In this document: positions 34,844-44,576 of the stretch, one piece after another
How positions within the stretch are numbered: position 1 is the stretch's first letter
Layout of the letters: each line of letters opens with the position of its first letter
Assembly: GCA_040221375.1 (NCBI GenBank)
Contig: JAVKEP010000085.1
Span: forward strand, 75,726 to 139,725
Length of the DNA stretch: 64,000 nucleotides
From: SHAN690 sp040221375
GTDB lineage: Bacteria; Bacteroidota; Bacteroidia; Flavobacteriales_G; Salibacteraceae
Direction of reading: 5' to 3'
Notes under the pieces: model-generated
The model's input: the letters and a program-made list of their open reading frames with translations, nothing else
What the model was told of the DNA's origin: nothing
Database searches by the model: none
Translations under genes and position numbers: made by a program

Positions 34844-37800
34844 TCAAGCAGTGTGATCTGCCTTGTGTTCTGAGTTTCTTACTTTGGTTTGATACCAAAC
34901 GTTGGGCTTCACACCCACTTCTTCAAGCAAGTGGTAAGCACGATCGTTCATGGCCTGAGAACGCACCTTAGACTCCTTGTCGTTAATGTCACCGAAGGCG
35001 ATGGCATTGGTAGGACATGCAGAAGCACATGCGGTCTGAATCGATCCATCATTAACTGGCGTACCTGCTTTCTTAGCGTCCAATTTACCTGCTTGAACGC
35101 GCTGAACGCACAAGCTACACTTCTCCATTACCCCACGTGACCGCACTACAACATCTGGGTTCAATACCATGCGTGCAAGGTTGTCTTGGGATGGATTCAC
35201 GTCGGTGAATTTGCTGTCGCCTACGTAGTTAAACCAGTTGAATCGACGTACTTTATACGGACAGTTGTTCGCACAGTAGCGGGTACCGATGCAACGGTTG
35301 TAAGTCATCTGGTTGTATCCCTCATCGCTGTGCGTTGTTGCCGCTACTGGACACACCGTCTCGCACGGGGCGTGATTACAATGCTGACACATAACCGGCA
35401 TGTAGCCAACTTCAGGATACTCTGAAGGCACTTCCATTGCGTGGTAATCCTTGTCTTGGTTGATGTCACCATGCACATCCGGATCAGCATCGCTGCTGTA
35501 GTATCTGTCGATTCGGATCCAGCTCATGGAGCGGGTACGATTCACTTCATCCTTTCCAACTACTGGAACGTTGTTCTCTGAATGACAAGCGGTAACACAA
35601 GCGCTGCATCCGATGCAGGTGCTCAAGTCGATTGACAATCCCCAACGGTGACCGAGGTCAATGTCATGCTCTGCCCATAGGTCGAGCTTGTCCATGGTTA
35701 CCTTTTCGCCATAAGCATTGCTCAACGTCTCAACCGGATTCCAGTGCTCGCGTCCTTCTGACTTGAACTCTGAATAGGTCGTTTCATTCAAAATTTTACG
35801 ACCCATCATCGTGTGTTGCGTCTGGGTCGAAGCAATGTTGTAGCGTCGTTCGATTTTCTCGATGGTTACAGGCGCATTGTACTGAACAAATCCGTTGTTC
35901 ACAGGTAGCATAGCAAAGCCATTCTCACCGATGAGTCGATCTCCTTCATACCCTTTTCCATAACCGAGGGCTATGCCAATGGTACCACGCTTTTGGCCTG
36001 GAACCGCAACTACTGGAAGCTCTACTGAAGACCCGTTTACGGTTACCCGTACCATACCAGCGCGCTGTTGTTCACCCATCAGGGTGTTTAACTGGAAGGC
36101 ATCGCTTGCCATATCCGCAGGGTTCATGGTAACGTATTGGTCCCACACAACCTTGGTCACTGGATCAGGCAGTTCTTGCAGCCAAGGGTTGTCTGCATTC
36201 ACGCCAATTCCGATCGAAGTCTTTACGTAAAAGGCGACTTCCCAATCCTCCGAAGGCTTGTTCAACGACGCCGATGCGTTGGCGACTGCCTCTGGATTGA
36301 AGCTTGGTGCAATCGCCATTTCTGGCATGGCCATTACGCCGACACCATCTTGAATTGACTTGTTCCATTTGCTGGCGAAAATCACAGAAGCGTCATCCTC
36401 GGCAGTAGCTTCTACATCCCAATGACGCTTGAGCATATCGTAATACGTATCGGTAGCACCCATCCAAGTTAGGATGGAGTCTTGCCACTGGCGTGTATTG
36501 TAAATCGGATTGATGGTCGGCTGTGCGAAGCTGATCTCAGTTCCAATTGGGTTGGCATCGTTCCAACTTTCGAGGAAGTGGTGCACCGGACAGATGTACT
36601 TTGCTCCTTGTGAGGTGACGTCAGGTTTTTCGGCGAATGAAACTACGTGCTTCACCTTGGCCATCGCGTCAGAGAAACCCCATGCAGAAGGCATCGTATA
36701 GGCTGGATCTGCATCCATAACGAAGAGCACATCCACCGAACCGGCATTCATCTCTGCTATTAAAGAGGCCGCTGCGGTGTCGCTTCCTTTGCGCAAGTGG
36801 GTGGCATTACCAAAATCTATCGTAGAACCAAAGTTTTCGAGTAGTTCGTTGATTCCATTGACGACTGCCTGAACATTAGGGTCGTTCGAGTCAGAAATTA
36901 CAATTCCTTTTCCTTTCGCGGCGACCAACTTAGCTGCGGCGTCTTTCAATTTACCCTCGACGTTGTTATCGTCGCTGGCCAGTGCTGCATTTATAGTTCC
37001 GGTCTTCCCCAACATACCTGCAACGGCATTTCCGAGGATGGCAACGGCAGCTGCGTGTTCTGAAGGCCTGATTGCCCCCCTTACGTCGGCGTTCGATCCC
37101 GTTGTCGACATCACCGTTTCAAACTGGTAATGCTTACTCATCTCGCCTTCGGGATTGCGACCTTTGGCGTAGTCTCGGGCATATCCAATCGGATTGATCC
37201 AGTTCACCAAGAAATCAGCACCAAAGCTCACGATCACCTTGGCTTTGTCGAATCGATATCCGGGAATGGCTTCAATTCCATGCGTATTCTTATTCGCCTG
37301 GATCATTGCGGCAGACGATACCGGATCGTACATAACATGCTTCACAGACGTAGAGGCAGGAGCCAAATCCTCACTGGCATCGCTTGAGGAAGTTCCGCTT
37401 TCCATCCACGTTGTAAACTGATCGATCAACGCGGCGGACGACGGGCTAATCATCGTGGAAGACAAGAAACGAACGTTTCCGCCGTTGTTTTTTACCGAAT
37501 TCAACATTCCAGCAATCTCACCGTCCACGGTTGACCAATCGGTTGATTGTCCTTCCTTCAGAGGCCCTGAGAACCTGCGCTTGTTGTACAGCGAAAGAAT
37601 GGAAGAGTTCACACGGGCACTGACGCCACCTTGAGTGGTTTTCGAAAGCTTGTTTCCCTCGATGTGAATTGGCCGACCTTCTCTCGTCTTGACCAAGATG
37701 CTCGCGTAATCGTAGCCATCGAAGTGGGTTGACGCGTAGTGATTTGCAATGCCAGGCATCACCTCATCCGGTTTCACGACGTAAGGCAAGCTCTTCACTA

Positions 37801-38017
37801 CGGGGGTTTCACATGCTGCGAGCGTCGCTGCCGTAATTCCAAACCCCATGAATTTCAAGAAATCCCTTCGACTCGTATTGGTCGAATCGAGATCCTTATT
37901 TGACAGGAACTTATCGATAGGCAATTCTTCAGAGAACTCCTTATCTGCGTTCTTTACAAACGCAGGATCTTTCTCAAGCTCCTCCGTTCCTCTCCAGTAT
38001 ACTTTGTTATTACTCAT
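34844..38017 (-). CDS. actB: Alternative complex III iron-sulfur subunit ActB
   Basis: A 1057-residue periplasmic subunit. The N-terminus has a twin-arginine-like motif with a lipobox (TSRRDFLKFMGFGITAATLA, then AC). Residues about 100-760 resemble a molybdopterin oxidoreductase; in ACIII this region carries no cofactor. The C-terminal third binds iron-sulfur clusters: STCIGCSACVTACHSENN, MCQHCNHAPCETVCPVAA, RCIGTRYCANNCPYKVRRF and EKCSLCVQRVQAGK, with further Cys in TACASACPTNAIAFGD. The start is ATG 38017. It lies 17 bp after actA. Confidence 0.96.
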   Translation of the reverse strand: MSNNKVYWRGTEELEKDPAFVKNADKEFSEELPIDKFLSNKDLDSTNTSRRDFLKFMGFGITAATLAACETPVVKSLPYVVKPDEVMPGIANHYASTHFDGYDYASILVKTREGRPIHIEGNKLSKTTQGGVSARVNSSILSLYNKRRFSGPLKEGQSTDWSTVDGEIAGMLNSVKNNGGNVRFLSSTMISPSSAALIDQFTTWMESGTSSSDASEDLAPASTSVKHVMYDPVSSAAMIQANKNTHGIEAIPGYRFDKAKVIVSFGADFLVNWINPIGYARDYAKGRNPEGEMSKHYQFETVMSTTGSNADVRGAIRPSEHAAAVAILGNAVAGMLGKTGTINAALASDDNNVEGKLKDAAAKLVAAKGKGIVISDSNDPNVQAVVNGINELLENFGSTIDFGNATHLRKGSDTAAASLIAEMNAGSVDVLFVMDADPAYTMPSAWGFSDAMAKVKHVVSFAEKPDVTSQGAKYICPVHHFLESWNDANPIGTEISFAQPTINPIYNTRQWQDSILTWMGATDTYYDMLKRHWDVEATAEDDASVIFASKWNKSIQDGVGVMAMPEMAIAPSFNPEAVANASASLNKPSEDWEVAFYVKTSIGIGVNADNPWLQELPDPVTKVVWDQYVTMNPADMASDAFQLNTLMGEQQRAGMVRVTVNGSSVELPVVAVPGQKRGTIGIALGYGKGYEGDRLIGENGFAMLPVNNGFVQYNAPVTIEKIERRYNIASTQTQHTMMGRKILNETTYSEFKSEGREHWNPVETLSNAYGEKVTMDKLDLWAEHDIDLGHRWGLSIDLSTCIGCSACVTACHSENNVPVVGKDEVNRTRSMSWIRIDRYYSSDADPDVHGDINQDKDYHAMEVPSEYPEVGYMPVMCQHCNHAPCETVCPVAATTHSDEGYNQMTYNRCIGTRYCANNCPYKVRRFNWFNYVGDSKFTDVNPSQDNLARMVLNPDVVVRSRGVMEKCSLCVQRVQAGKLDAKKAGTPVNDGSIQTACASACPTNAIAFGDINDKESKVRSQAMNDRAYHLLEEVGVKPNVWYQTKVRNSEHKADHTA

Positions 38018-38034
38018 AGTGATCAATCACACGA

Positions 38035-39306
38035 TTAATAGTGACACTTAACACATTCGAGTCCTCCGATGTGCTCTACTGTAAATGTTTCGAGGCCCTC
38101 GCCTTTGTATTTCTCAACAAGATCCTCATGGATCGATTCGTAGTATCCGTTTCCGTCCATGCTTACGTTGGTTTCGCGGTGGCAATTCACACACCAGCCC
38201 ATGGTAAGTTCAGCGTACTGATAGACTTCGTCCATTTCTTCAATGGGACCATGACAGGTCTGGCATTCTTGCTTTCCAACCACAACGTGTTGGCTGTGAT
38301 TGAAGTAAACAAAGTCTTGCAGGTTATGAATACGTACCCATTCCACCGGCTTTTGCTCATAGCCTTCGACGTACTGCAGTTTATCAGGATCCCATCCAAT
38401 GGCATCGTAGATCTTTGCAATCTCTTTAGTACCAGATACTTTCCCCTCTTGCACACCCATATGACAATTCATGCAAATGTTGAGGGAAGGTATGCCAGCT
38501 GCTTTTCCTTTCTCGGCTGAATTATGGCAGTAAACGCAGTTGATGCCGTTCTGGCCTGCGTGAATTTTATGAGAGAACCAAATCGGTTGTTGTGGCTGAT
38601 ATCCTTGGTAAACACCTACACCGCTCACCCAGTCCCATCCCAAAACGCAGATGTAAGAAGTGAGCATCAAAAATACTACCACCGTTACGGCTCGGTTCTT
38701 AACGAAGAACCCGATGAACTCGCCCAACATATCTTTTGACGAAGTGGTCTCTTCACCATCACTTTCTCGGTTGAGTGTTTCAAGGTTTTTGTTGACTCCC
38801 CACAAGACTCTGAACACAACGAACAACACAACTGCGATGAGGATCAACCACAGCGTCGGATCTCCAGATCCTTCTCCTGAGTCCCCTCCAGCTCCAGCTT
38901 CTCCACCGGCCTGCGCCACTGGAACCTCTGGCTGCCAATTGTCAATGTAATCCAATACCGCTAGCACCTCGCTCGAAGAGAGGGCCATAGGGGTCATGAC
39001 ACTTTTATTGTATTCATCAAACAACTGCTTGGCATACGCATCGTTCGTTTCCTTCATGTAGCCTTGGGAGTTCTTCACCCAAGCAATGAGCGCATCATCG
39101 CTGCCGGTGCGTTCAGCCCAACGAGCTCGCGCGCCTTGAAGGGCAGGACCAACAAGTTTCTTGTCGATCTTATGACAGGCAGTACAATTGGCTTTGAAGA
39201 TAGCTTCGCCTTCTTGAGCAAAAGCTGGCGATGACATTAGGAGCAGAGACATTACGCCCGTAACAAAGAGTAAATTCCTTGTTAAGCTCACCCACGTATT
39301 TCGCAT
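38035..39306 (-). CDS. actA: Alternative complex III multiheme cytochrome c ActA, six heme sites
   Basis: A 423-residue cytochrome with signal peptide MRNTWVSLTRNLLFVTGVMS and following, ending in AFA. CxxCH motifs occur at about residues 41, 257, 278, 348, 372 and 418. The first belongs to an N-terminal class I cytochrome c domain (CTACHKIDKKLVGPALQG). Then come a Gly-rich linker, two membrane segments (about 151-170 and 206-226), and the five-heme cytochrome c3-like domain ending in CVKCHY. The ActA of Rhodothermus is described as pentaheme, so the N-terminal heme domain is an addition relative to that. It is the first gene of the operon. Confidence 0.94.
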   Translation of the reverse strand: MRNTWVSLTRNLLFVTGVMSLLLMSSPAFAQEGEAIFKANCTACHKIDKKLVGPALQGARARWAERTGSDDALIAWVKNSQGYMKETNDAYAKQLFDEYNKSVMTPMALSSSEVLAVLDYIDNWQPEVPVAQAGGEAGAGGDSGEGSGDPTLWLILIAVVLFVVFRVLWGVNKNLETLNRESDGEETTSSKDMLGEFIGFFVKNRAVTVVVFLMLTSYICVLGWDWVSGVGVYQGYQPQQPIWFSHKIHAGQNGINCVYCHNSAEKGKAAGIPSLNICMNCHMGVQEGKVSGTKEIAKIYDAIGWDPDKLQYVEGYEQKPVEWVRIHNLQDFVYFNHSQHVVVGKQECQTCHGPIEEMDEVYQYAELTMGWCVNCHRETNVSMDGNGYYESIHEDLVEKYKGEGLETFTVEHIGGLECVKCHY

Positions 39307-39352
39307 AGATTCTTTCAGTTTTCGTTGTAAAAGGGTGGTCAGAAAGCGGTGG

Positions 39353-39360
39353 CAAATTTA
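39353..39360 (-). promoter_or_regulatory. -7 promoter element of the actABCDEF-coxBA operon
   Basis: TAAATTTG on the minus strand matches TAnnTTTG and leaves a 46-nt leader before the actA ATG. No clear -33 TTG was seen. Given the spacing downstream (gaps of 1-25 bp) and the terminator at 27966-27993, this could drive the whole 11-kb transcript. Confidence 0.5.
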
Positions 39361-39526
39361 GAAGAATGGGTGTATAGGCGTTAACATTTGTTTAAAAATC
39401 GGGGTGTGCCTATCAATTTAAAATCATTCTATATAACCTTACTTTGTGGCTGATATTCAATTACTTATGCCATTACTACTTTCCAATGAAAAGCATAAAA
39501 TTCTGGTTCAGAGTAACTTCGCCTTT

Positions 39527-39991
39527 ATGCCCAATTTTCTCCTTCCATTCGTCTGCTTATTAGGTTTATCATGTTCGCTTTCGAGCGCTTCTGCGCAGGT
39601 CGTGCCTTACCCTTTCAGCAAGCACTCGCAACACCCTGACGAGCAGCTGGTTGTGCAAATAGACTCCTCCTCGCTGGTCATGGACAGAGACATGCACCGC
39701 TATTTGAAAATGATGGATAGCTTGGATGTGAAGACAATGACGAGTCGGGGATATCGCATTCAGATATTTTCCGCCGCCGGGCCTAATGCACGAAAAATCG
39801 CCTTAGAGAAACAAGCTGAATTTTTAAAACTGTACAGCGATGGCATCGCCTATACCAAGTGGAACTACCCAAACTGGGTCGTCCGACTAGGTGATTTTCG
39901 CACCCATTTGAGTGCCTTGGAATTTCACCATGAAATACGCGAAATCTATCCCGCTTCCTTCATAGTGAAGGACGAGATCAAGGTAGATTGA
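39527..39991 (+). CDS. Exported SPOR-domain protein
   Basis: A 154-residue protein with signal peptide MPNFLLPFVCLLGLSCSLSS and following, ending in ASA. A C-terminal SPOR-like domain runs from SRGYRIQIFSAAGPNARKIA to YPNWVVRLGDFRTHLSALEF and EIYPASFIVKD. SPOR domains bind denuded peptidoglycan glycans, often at the division site. The upstream part of the 220-bp gap holds the act operon promoter on the other strand. A longer reading from GTG at 39446 would place 27 residues before the signal peptide and is rejected. TAACTTCG at 39514-39521 is a one-mismatch -7 element five nucleotides before the ATG. Confidence 0.85.
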   Translation: MPNFLLPFVCLLGLSCSLSSASAQVVPYPFSKHSQHPDEQLVVQIDSSSLVMDRDMHRYLKMMDSLDVKTMTSRGYRIQIFSAAGPNARKIALEKQAEFLKLYSDGIAYTKWNYPNWVVRLGDFRTHLSALEFHHEIREIYPASFIVKDEIKVD

Positions 39992-40018
39992 TGGATAATG
40001 ATTTACTAAGTAGGCTCC

Positions 40019-42787
40019 TTAAAGCGTTCGTGCAACTTCCACTTCTTCAAAGCCTTCGATGATATCGCCGACCTTGATATCGTTGAAGTTCTCGATGTTC
40101 AACCCACATTCAAATCCGGCCTTCACTTCCTTCACGTCGTCCTTAAACCTCTTGAGAGAGCCTAAGTTTCCAGTGTAGACAACGATGCCATCTCTGATAA
40201 GTCGAACCTTGGTATTGCGACTCACCGTTCCGTCGAGCACATAGCAGCCTGCGATGGTTCCCACTTTGCTGATCTTGAATGTCTCTCTGATCTCTATGTT
40301 GCAGACGACCTTTTCTTCAATCTTAGGCTTGAGCATTCCTTCCATCGCTGACTTCATGTCGTTGATGGCATCATAAATGATCGAGTAAAGTCGAATTTCA
40401 ATACCCTCGTTTTCGGCGTGTTTTCGCGCTTGAGCGGAAGGCCTGACTTGGAAGCCAATGATGATCGCATCTGAAGCCGTGGCCAACAGTACGTCTGACT
40501 CGGTGATTTGTCCGACTGACTTGTGGATCACATTGATTGCAATGTTTTCAGTAGACAGCTTGAGCATGGAATCCGCCAATGCCTCAACCGATCCATCCAC
40601 GTCGCCTTTGACGATCACGTTGACCTCATGGTAGTCGCCCAACTGTATGATTTCTCCAATGTCTTCGAGCGTTCTTCTACGCTGCGTTCGAATGCTCTGC
40701 TCGCGCTGAAGTTGCTGGCGTTTGGTAGCAATATTCTTCGCTTCACGCTCATCCTCCATCACAATGAATGTATCGCCTGCACTCGGCGCTCCGTTCAAGC
40801 CCAATAGACTTACTGGATGCGAAGGACCTGCTGAATCAATGGCTACTCCTCGTTCGTTGAACATGGCCTTCACCCTTCCGTAATAACTTCCCGCCAAGAT
40901 GATGTCACCTATGGCCAATGTGCCGGATTGTACGAGCAACGTTGACGTATACCCGCGTCCTTTATCCAAGGTAGCTTCGATGATGGTACCGCGTGCATTT
41001 TTGTCTGGATTCGCCTTCAGTTCAAGCATTTCAGACTCCAAGAGCACCTTTTCAAGCAACTCATTCACGTTCAATCCTTGCTTGGCGCTGATCTCCTGGC
41101 ATTGGAATTTCCCACCCCAGTCTTCGACCAAAATATTCATGTTGGCCAATTGTTCACGAATCTTTTCCGCGTTGGCTCCATCCTTATCAATCTTGTTAAA
41201 CGCAAATACCATGGGAACTCCCGCAGCTTGCGCGTGATTGATTGCTTCAACGGTCTGAGGCATGACGGCATCATCCGCAGCGATCACAATGATCGCAATA
41301 TCCGTTACCTGAGCACCGCGGGCGCGCATGGCCGTAAATGCTTCGTGACCCGGCGTATCGAGGAAGGTAATCACCTTACCACTTTCGAGCTCAACGCTGT
41401 AGGCACCGATGTGCTGTGTAATTCCTCCCGCCTCGCCAGCGATGACATTTTCGCGGCGGACGTAATCGAGAAGCGATGTCTTTCCGTGGTCAACGTGTCC
41501 CATTACCGTTACTATCGGCGGACGCTCTATCAAATCCTCAGGATCATCAACGTCTTCAGCCAATACCGTTTCTTGGATCTCAGAGCTGATGAACTCTACG
41601 GTATATCCGAATTCTTCGGCGAGCAAGGTCAACGTTTCTGAATCCAATCGTTGGTTGATGGACACCATCATTCCAATGGACATACACATGGAAATCACCT
41701 CCGTAGGAGACACGTTCATCATGGTTGCCAATTCGCTTACCGTAACGAATTCGGTAAGCTTCAGTACTTTCTGATCTACTTCTGCCTGCTCGAGTTCCTT
41801 CTGCATCTTTTCGCTCACGGCATCACGTCGTTCACGACGGTACTTAGAACGTGTAGACTTTCCTTTGCTCTTGAGCGCAGCAAGGGTTTCCCTAACTTGG
41901 TTTTGAATCTGCTCTTCGGTGAGTTCAGGCTTCGGAGCTGCTTTTGCACCTCGGCGTCCAGGGCCTGTGTTTCCTCCTCGCTTGAAGTCTCTCCCGCCCC
42001 CAATAGAAGGCTTATTCGTATCTACTTTAGCGATGCGCTTTCGCTTTCGCTTATTCTTTTCATCCTCAGATTCTTCAGGCTTTTTCTTCACCCGTTCAGC
42101 CGGAAGGTCGATCTTACCTACAAACTTAGGACCGTCGAGTTTTTGGGCTTTCGCCTTCATCACTTCCTGCTCCTTGACAGGCGCTGTCGCTGGTGGTTCA
42201 GTGCCTTCGGTAGTAGCGTCATCTGACTTCACCTTTGCATCCGCTGGTGCTGCCGCTTTCGCTTTTTTGGCTGCTTCAAGCTTTTCTTCAGCCTCTTTCT
42301 TCTCAGCGGCGACCTTTTGCTCTTCTTCTTTTTCGGCCTTTTTCTTGGGACGGTTAGACTTGATGGCAGACAAGTCGATCTTCCCGACCACGGTTGGGCC
42401 TGAATCTTTATCCTTTACTTCTTCTTTCTTGGGTTCTGATTTAGGAGCCGTCGGTTTCTCTACAACATCGGGTTCATCGATTCCTCCCACGTTCTTGATC
42501 AACACTTCGTCTTGGTCCTTGTCCTCATTAGACTTGGTCTTCTTCGAGTCATCCAAGGTGATCGTCTCTCGGACGACTTTGGTGTACGCGAGTTCGTCAG
42601 ACTTCTGCTTCTTGGCTCGATCCGGAGCAAATTCCTCCATCAAAAGCTGATAAGCCGAGGCCTCTATCTTGGTGTTGGGCCGAGCTTCTATCTCAATTCC
42701 TCTTTTAGCCAAGAATTCCACTACGGTAGGAAGGCCTACGTTGAACTCTTTTGCTGCTTTACTTAATCTAATCGGTGCTTCTGCCAT
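40019..42787 (-). CDS. infB: Translation initiation factor IF-2
   Basis: A 922-residue GTPase that places initiator tRNA on the 30S subunit. Residues about 1-60 form the IF2_N domain. Residues about 70-330 are a charged, Lys/Glu/Ala-rich linker. The GTPase domain has G1 GHVDHGKTSLLDYVR, G3 FLDTPGHEAFTAMRARGAQV and G4 AFNKIDKDGANAEKI. Domains II-IV follow, ending in FECGLNIENFNDIKVGDIIE. It is the third gene of rimP-nusA-infB, 41 bp after nusA. Confidence 0.97.
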   Translation of the reverse strand: MAEAPIRLSKAAKEFNVGLPTVVEFLAKRGIEIEARPNTKIEASAYQLLMEEFAPDRAKKQKSDELAYTKVVRETITLDDSKKTKSNEDKDQDEVLIKNVGGIDEPDVVEKPTAPKSEPKKEEVKDKDSGPTVVGKIDLSAIKSNRPKKKAEKEEEQKVAAEKKEAEEKLEAAKKAKAAAPADAKVKSDDATTEGTEPPATAPVKEQEVMKAKAQKLDGPKFVGKIDLPAERVKKKPEESEDEKNKRKRKRIAKVDTNKPSIGGGRDFKRGGNTGPGRRGAKAAPKPELTEEQIQNQVRETLAALKSKGKSTRSKYRRERRDAVSEKMQKELEQAEVDQKVLKLTEFVTVSELATMMNVSPTEVISMCMSIGMMVSINQRLDSETLTLLAEEFGYTVEFISSEIQETVLAEDVDDPEDLIERPPIVTVMGHVDHGKTSLLDYVRRENVIAGEAGGITQHIGAYSVELESGKVITFLDTPGHEAFTAMRARGAQVTDIAIIVIAADDAVMPQTVEAINHAQAAGVPMVFAFNKIDKDGANAEKIREQLANMNILVEDWGGKFQCQEISAKQGLNVNELLEKVLLESEMLELKANPDKNARGTIIEATLDKGRGYTSTLLVQSGTLAIGDIILAGSYYGRVKAMFNERGVAIDSAGPSHPVSLLGLNGAPSAGDTFIVMEDEREAKNIATKRQQLQREQSIRTQRRRTLEDIGEIIQLGDYHEVNVIVKGDVDGSVEALADSMLKLSTENIAINVIHKSVGQITESDVLLATASDAIIIGFQVRPSAQARKHAENEGIEIRLYSIIYDAINDMKSAMEGMLKPKIEEKVVCNIEIRETFKISKVGTIAGCYVLDGTVSRNTKVRLIRDGIVVYTGNLGSLKRFKDDVKEVKAGFECGLNIENFNDIKVGDIIEGFEEVEVARTL

Positions 42788-42828
42788 AAATATGTTGCGA
42801 ATCTCGTGATTTTCTCACACTCTCATGC

Positions 42829-44064
42829 TCATTCAAATTCTGCGCGAAGGATCTGAAGAACCTCTTTGACGGTCTCTTCCTCCAGATCGGTACGCTTAAC
42901 GAGGTCTTCCATGGTCAGTTCGAGAACGCTCTTGGCCGTATCGCAACCAATGGTTTTGAGCTCATCGATGATCCAATGATCGATCTCATCTGCAAATTCT
43001 TCCAAGTCCACATCTTCGTAATCTTCTTCTGATTCTCGATAGACGTCAATCTCGTGTCCGGTAAGCTTTCCAGCCAATTTAATGTTGTGTCCTCCCTTAC
43101 CGATCGCCAATGAAACCTGGTCTGGTTTGAGGTAAACACTCGCGTGCCCTGTTTCTTCATTGATCTTGATGGTGGTGATTTTCGCAGGGCTCAAAGAGCG
43201 CTGAATAAAGAGCTGCGGGTTGGCCGTATAGTTGATGACGTCAATGTTTTCATTGCGCAATTCACGAACGATGCCATGGATCCTAGAACCTTTCATTCCC
43301 ACGCAAGCCCCAACTGGATCGATGCGGTCGTCGTAGGACTCTACTGCCACTTTTGCCCGTTCTCCTGGTTCGCGTACGATCTTTTTGATGGTGATGAGGC
43401 CATCGTAAATCTCGGGCACTTCCATTTCAAAGAGTCGTTCCAAAAAGGCGGGTGAAGTTCTAGACAGGATGATGATAGGGCTGGTGTTTTTCATATCCAC
43501 CTTACTCACTACTGCTCTTACGGTATCTCCTTTCTTAAAGTAATCCGTTGGTATTTGTTCCGATTTCGGTAACACCAATTCATTGCCTTCGTCGTCCAAG
43601 ACTAGGATTTCGCGCTTCCAAATTTGATACACCTCGCCGGTGATGATATCTCCCACACGGTCTTTGTACTTTTTGTAGATGCTATCCTTCTCCAGCTCTT
43701 GGATCTTGGCCTGTAGGTTTTGGCGCATCGAAAGGATCGCTCGCCTACCGAAGTTTTCAATCTTTAATTCTTCCGAAGCTTCTTCACCGATCTCAAAATC
43801 GGGCTCAATCTTCACCGCATCGCTGTACTCGATTTCCGTCAAATCGTCTTCAACGGCACCATCGGCAACGATCGTACGGTTACGCCAAATCTCAAGGTCG
43901 CCCTTGTCTGGGTTGATGATGATGTCGAAGTTAGCGTCGTCTTCATATTCCTTGATGATCATGCCGCGGATCACATCTTCTAAAATGTGCATCATCGTAA
44001 CGCGGTCAATGTTCTTGAGGTCTTTGAAATCCTGAAACGACTCAATCAATTCATCGGTGTTCAT
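42829..44064 (-). CDS. nusA: Transcription termination/antitermination factor NusA
   Basis: A 411-residue RNA polymerase-binding factor. The N-terminal domain (1 to about 130) is followed by an S1 domain (DIITGEVYQIWKREILVLDD) and KH domains: CVGMKGSRIHGIVRELRNEN, and SLAIGKGGHNIKLAGKLTGH with its GxxG loop. A short C-terminal helix-hairpin-helix segment follows (SVLELTMEDLVKRTDLEEET). E. coli-style acidic repeats are missing, as in most Bacteroidota. It lies between rimP and infB. Because NusA stimulates hairpin-dependent termination, the hairpin before rimP may be its own control site. Confidence 0.97.
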   Translation of the reverse strand: MNTDELIESFQDFKDLKNIDRVTMMHILEDVIRGMIIKEYEDDANFDIIINPDKGDLEIWRNRTIVADGAVEDDLTEIEYSDAVKIEPDFEIGEEASEELKIENFGRRAILSMRQNLQAKIQELEKDSIYKKYKDRVGDIITGEVYQIWKREILVLDDEGNELVLPKSEQIPTDYFKKGDTVRAVVSKVDMKNTSPIIILSRTSPAFLERLFEMEVPEIYDGLITIKKIVREPGERAKVAVESYDDRIDPVGACVGMKGSRIHGIVRELRNENIDVINYTANPQLFIQRSLSPAKITTIKINEETGHASVYLKPDQVSLAIGKGGHNIKLAGKLTGHEIDVYRESEEDYEDVDLEEFADEIDHWIIDELKTIGCDTAKSVLELTMEDLVKRTDLEEETVKEVLQILRAEFE

Positions 44065-44075
44065 ATCAGAAAAGT

Positions 44076-44522
44076 TTATTTAAACGAAATAATAATTTTA
44101 GCTTCCTTGATGTTTTCCCATTCGATCAATTCCTCCCGCGCTGGAAGCTTCTTCTTTTTAGAAGGCGGCAATTTCAATTTCAATTGCTCGTCTGCCTCCA
44201 AAAGTTCTCCTTTCAACTCTGCGCCATCTTCCAATTGCACGCGGAGCTCTCGCCCCACATTCTTCACATATTGTCTGCGATCGCGCAAAGGCTTATCGAT
44301 GCCGGCAGAAGAGACTTGCAACTCAAAATCTTGCGTCTCCCGATCGAGGCTCGATTCCACATGTCGGCTCACTTGGACGCAATCGTCGATTGTGACTCCC
44401 TCCATGCTGTCCAATTCGATCACGATGCGATTGGCAGAACTGACCGTGAGCTCAACGACAAACATGCCGGTTCCCTCGATCTTTTCTTCTACTAACGCGC
44501 GTATGTCAGATGCATTAATCAT
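44076..44522 (-). CDS. rimP: Ribosome maturation factor RimP
   Basis: A 148-residue factor for 30S maturation. Signatures are GMFVVELTVSSANRIVIELD, VTIDDCVQVSRHVESSLDRE and FELQVSSAGIDKPLRDRRQY, followed by an SH3-like C-terminal domain (VQLEDGAELKGELLEADEQL). ATG at 44522 is chosen; an in-frame extension would run through the hairpin at 44535-44560. It is the first gene of the operon, 11 bp before nusA. Confidence 0.95.
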   Translation of the reverse strand: MINASDIRALVEEKIEGTGMFVVELTVSSANRIVIELDSMEGVTIDDCVQVSRHVESSLDRETQDFELQVSSAGIDKPLRDRRQYVKNVGRELRVQLEDGAELKGELLEADEQLKLKLPPSKKKKLPAREELIEWENIKEAKIIISFK

Positions 44523-44534
44523 GGTATTCCAGCC

Positions 44535-44560
44535 AAAAAAAATGAGGGGACTTCCCCTCA
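44535..44560 (-). terminator. Terminator-like hairpin directly before rimP (possible attenuator)
   Basis: On the minus strand, TGAGGGG pairs with CCCCTCA (7 bp, loop AAGT) and is followed by eight T (44535-44542). It lies 12 bp upstream of the rimP ATG and downstream of a -7 promoter match (44577-44584). It may simply end the repeat-protein transcript whose stop is at 44610, or act as a leader attenuator for rimP-nusA-infB. Confidence 0.8.
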
Positions 44561-44576
44561 CTACTCTTTGACGCGG

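Noticed and set aside
41919..42650. Ser/Phe-rich open frame opposite infB
   Set aside because: It mirrors the Lys/Glu-rich linker of IF-2 in another frame and has no start context or homology.
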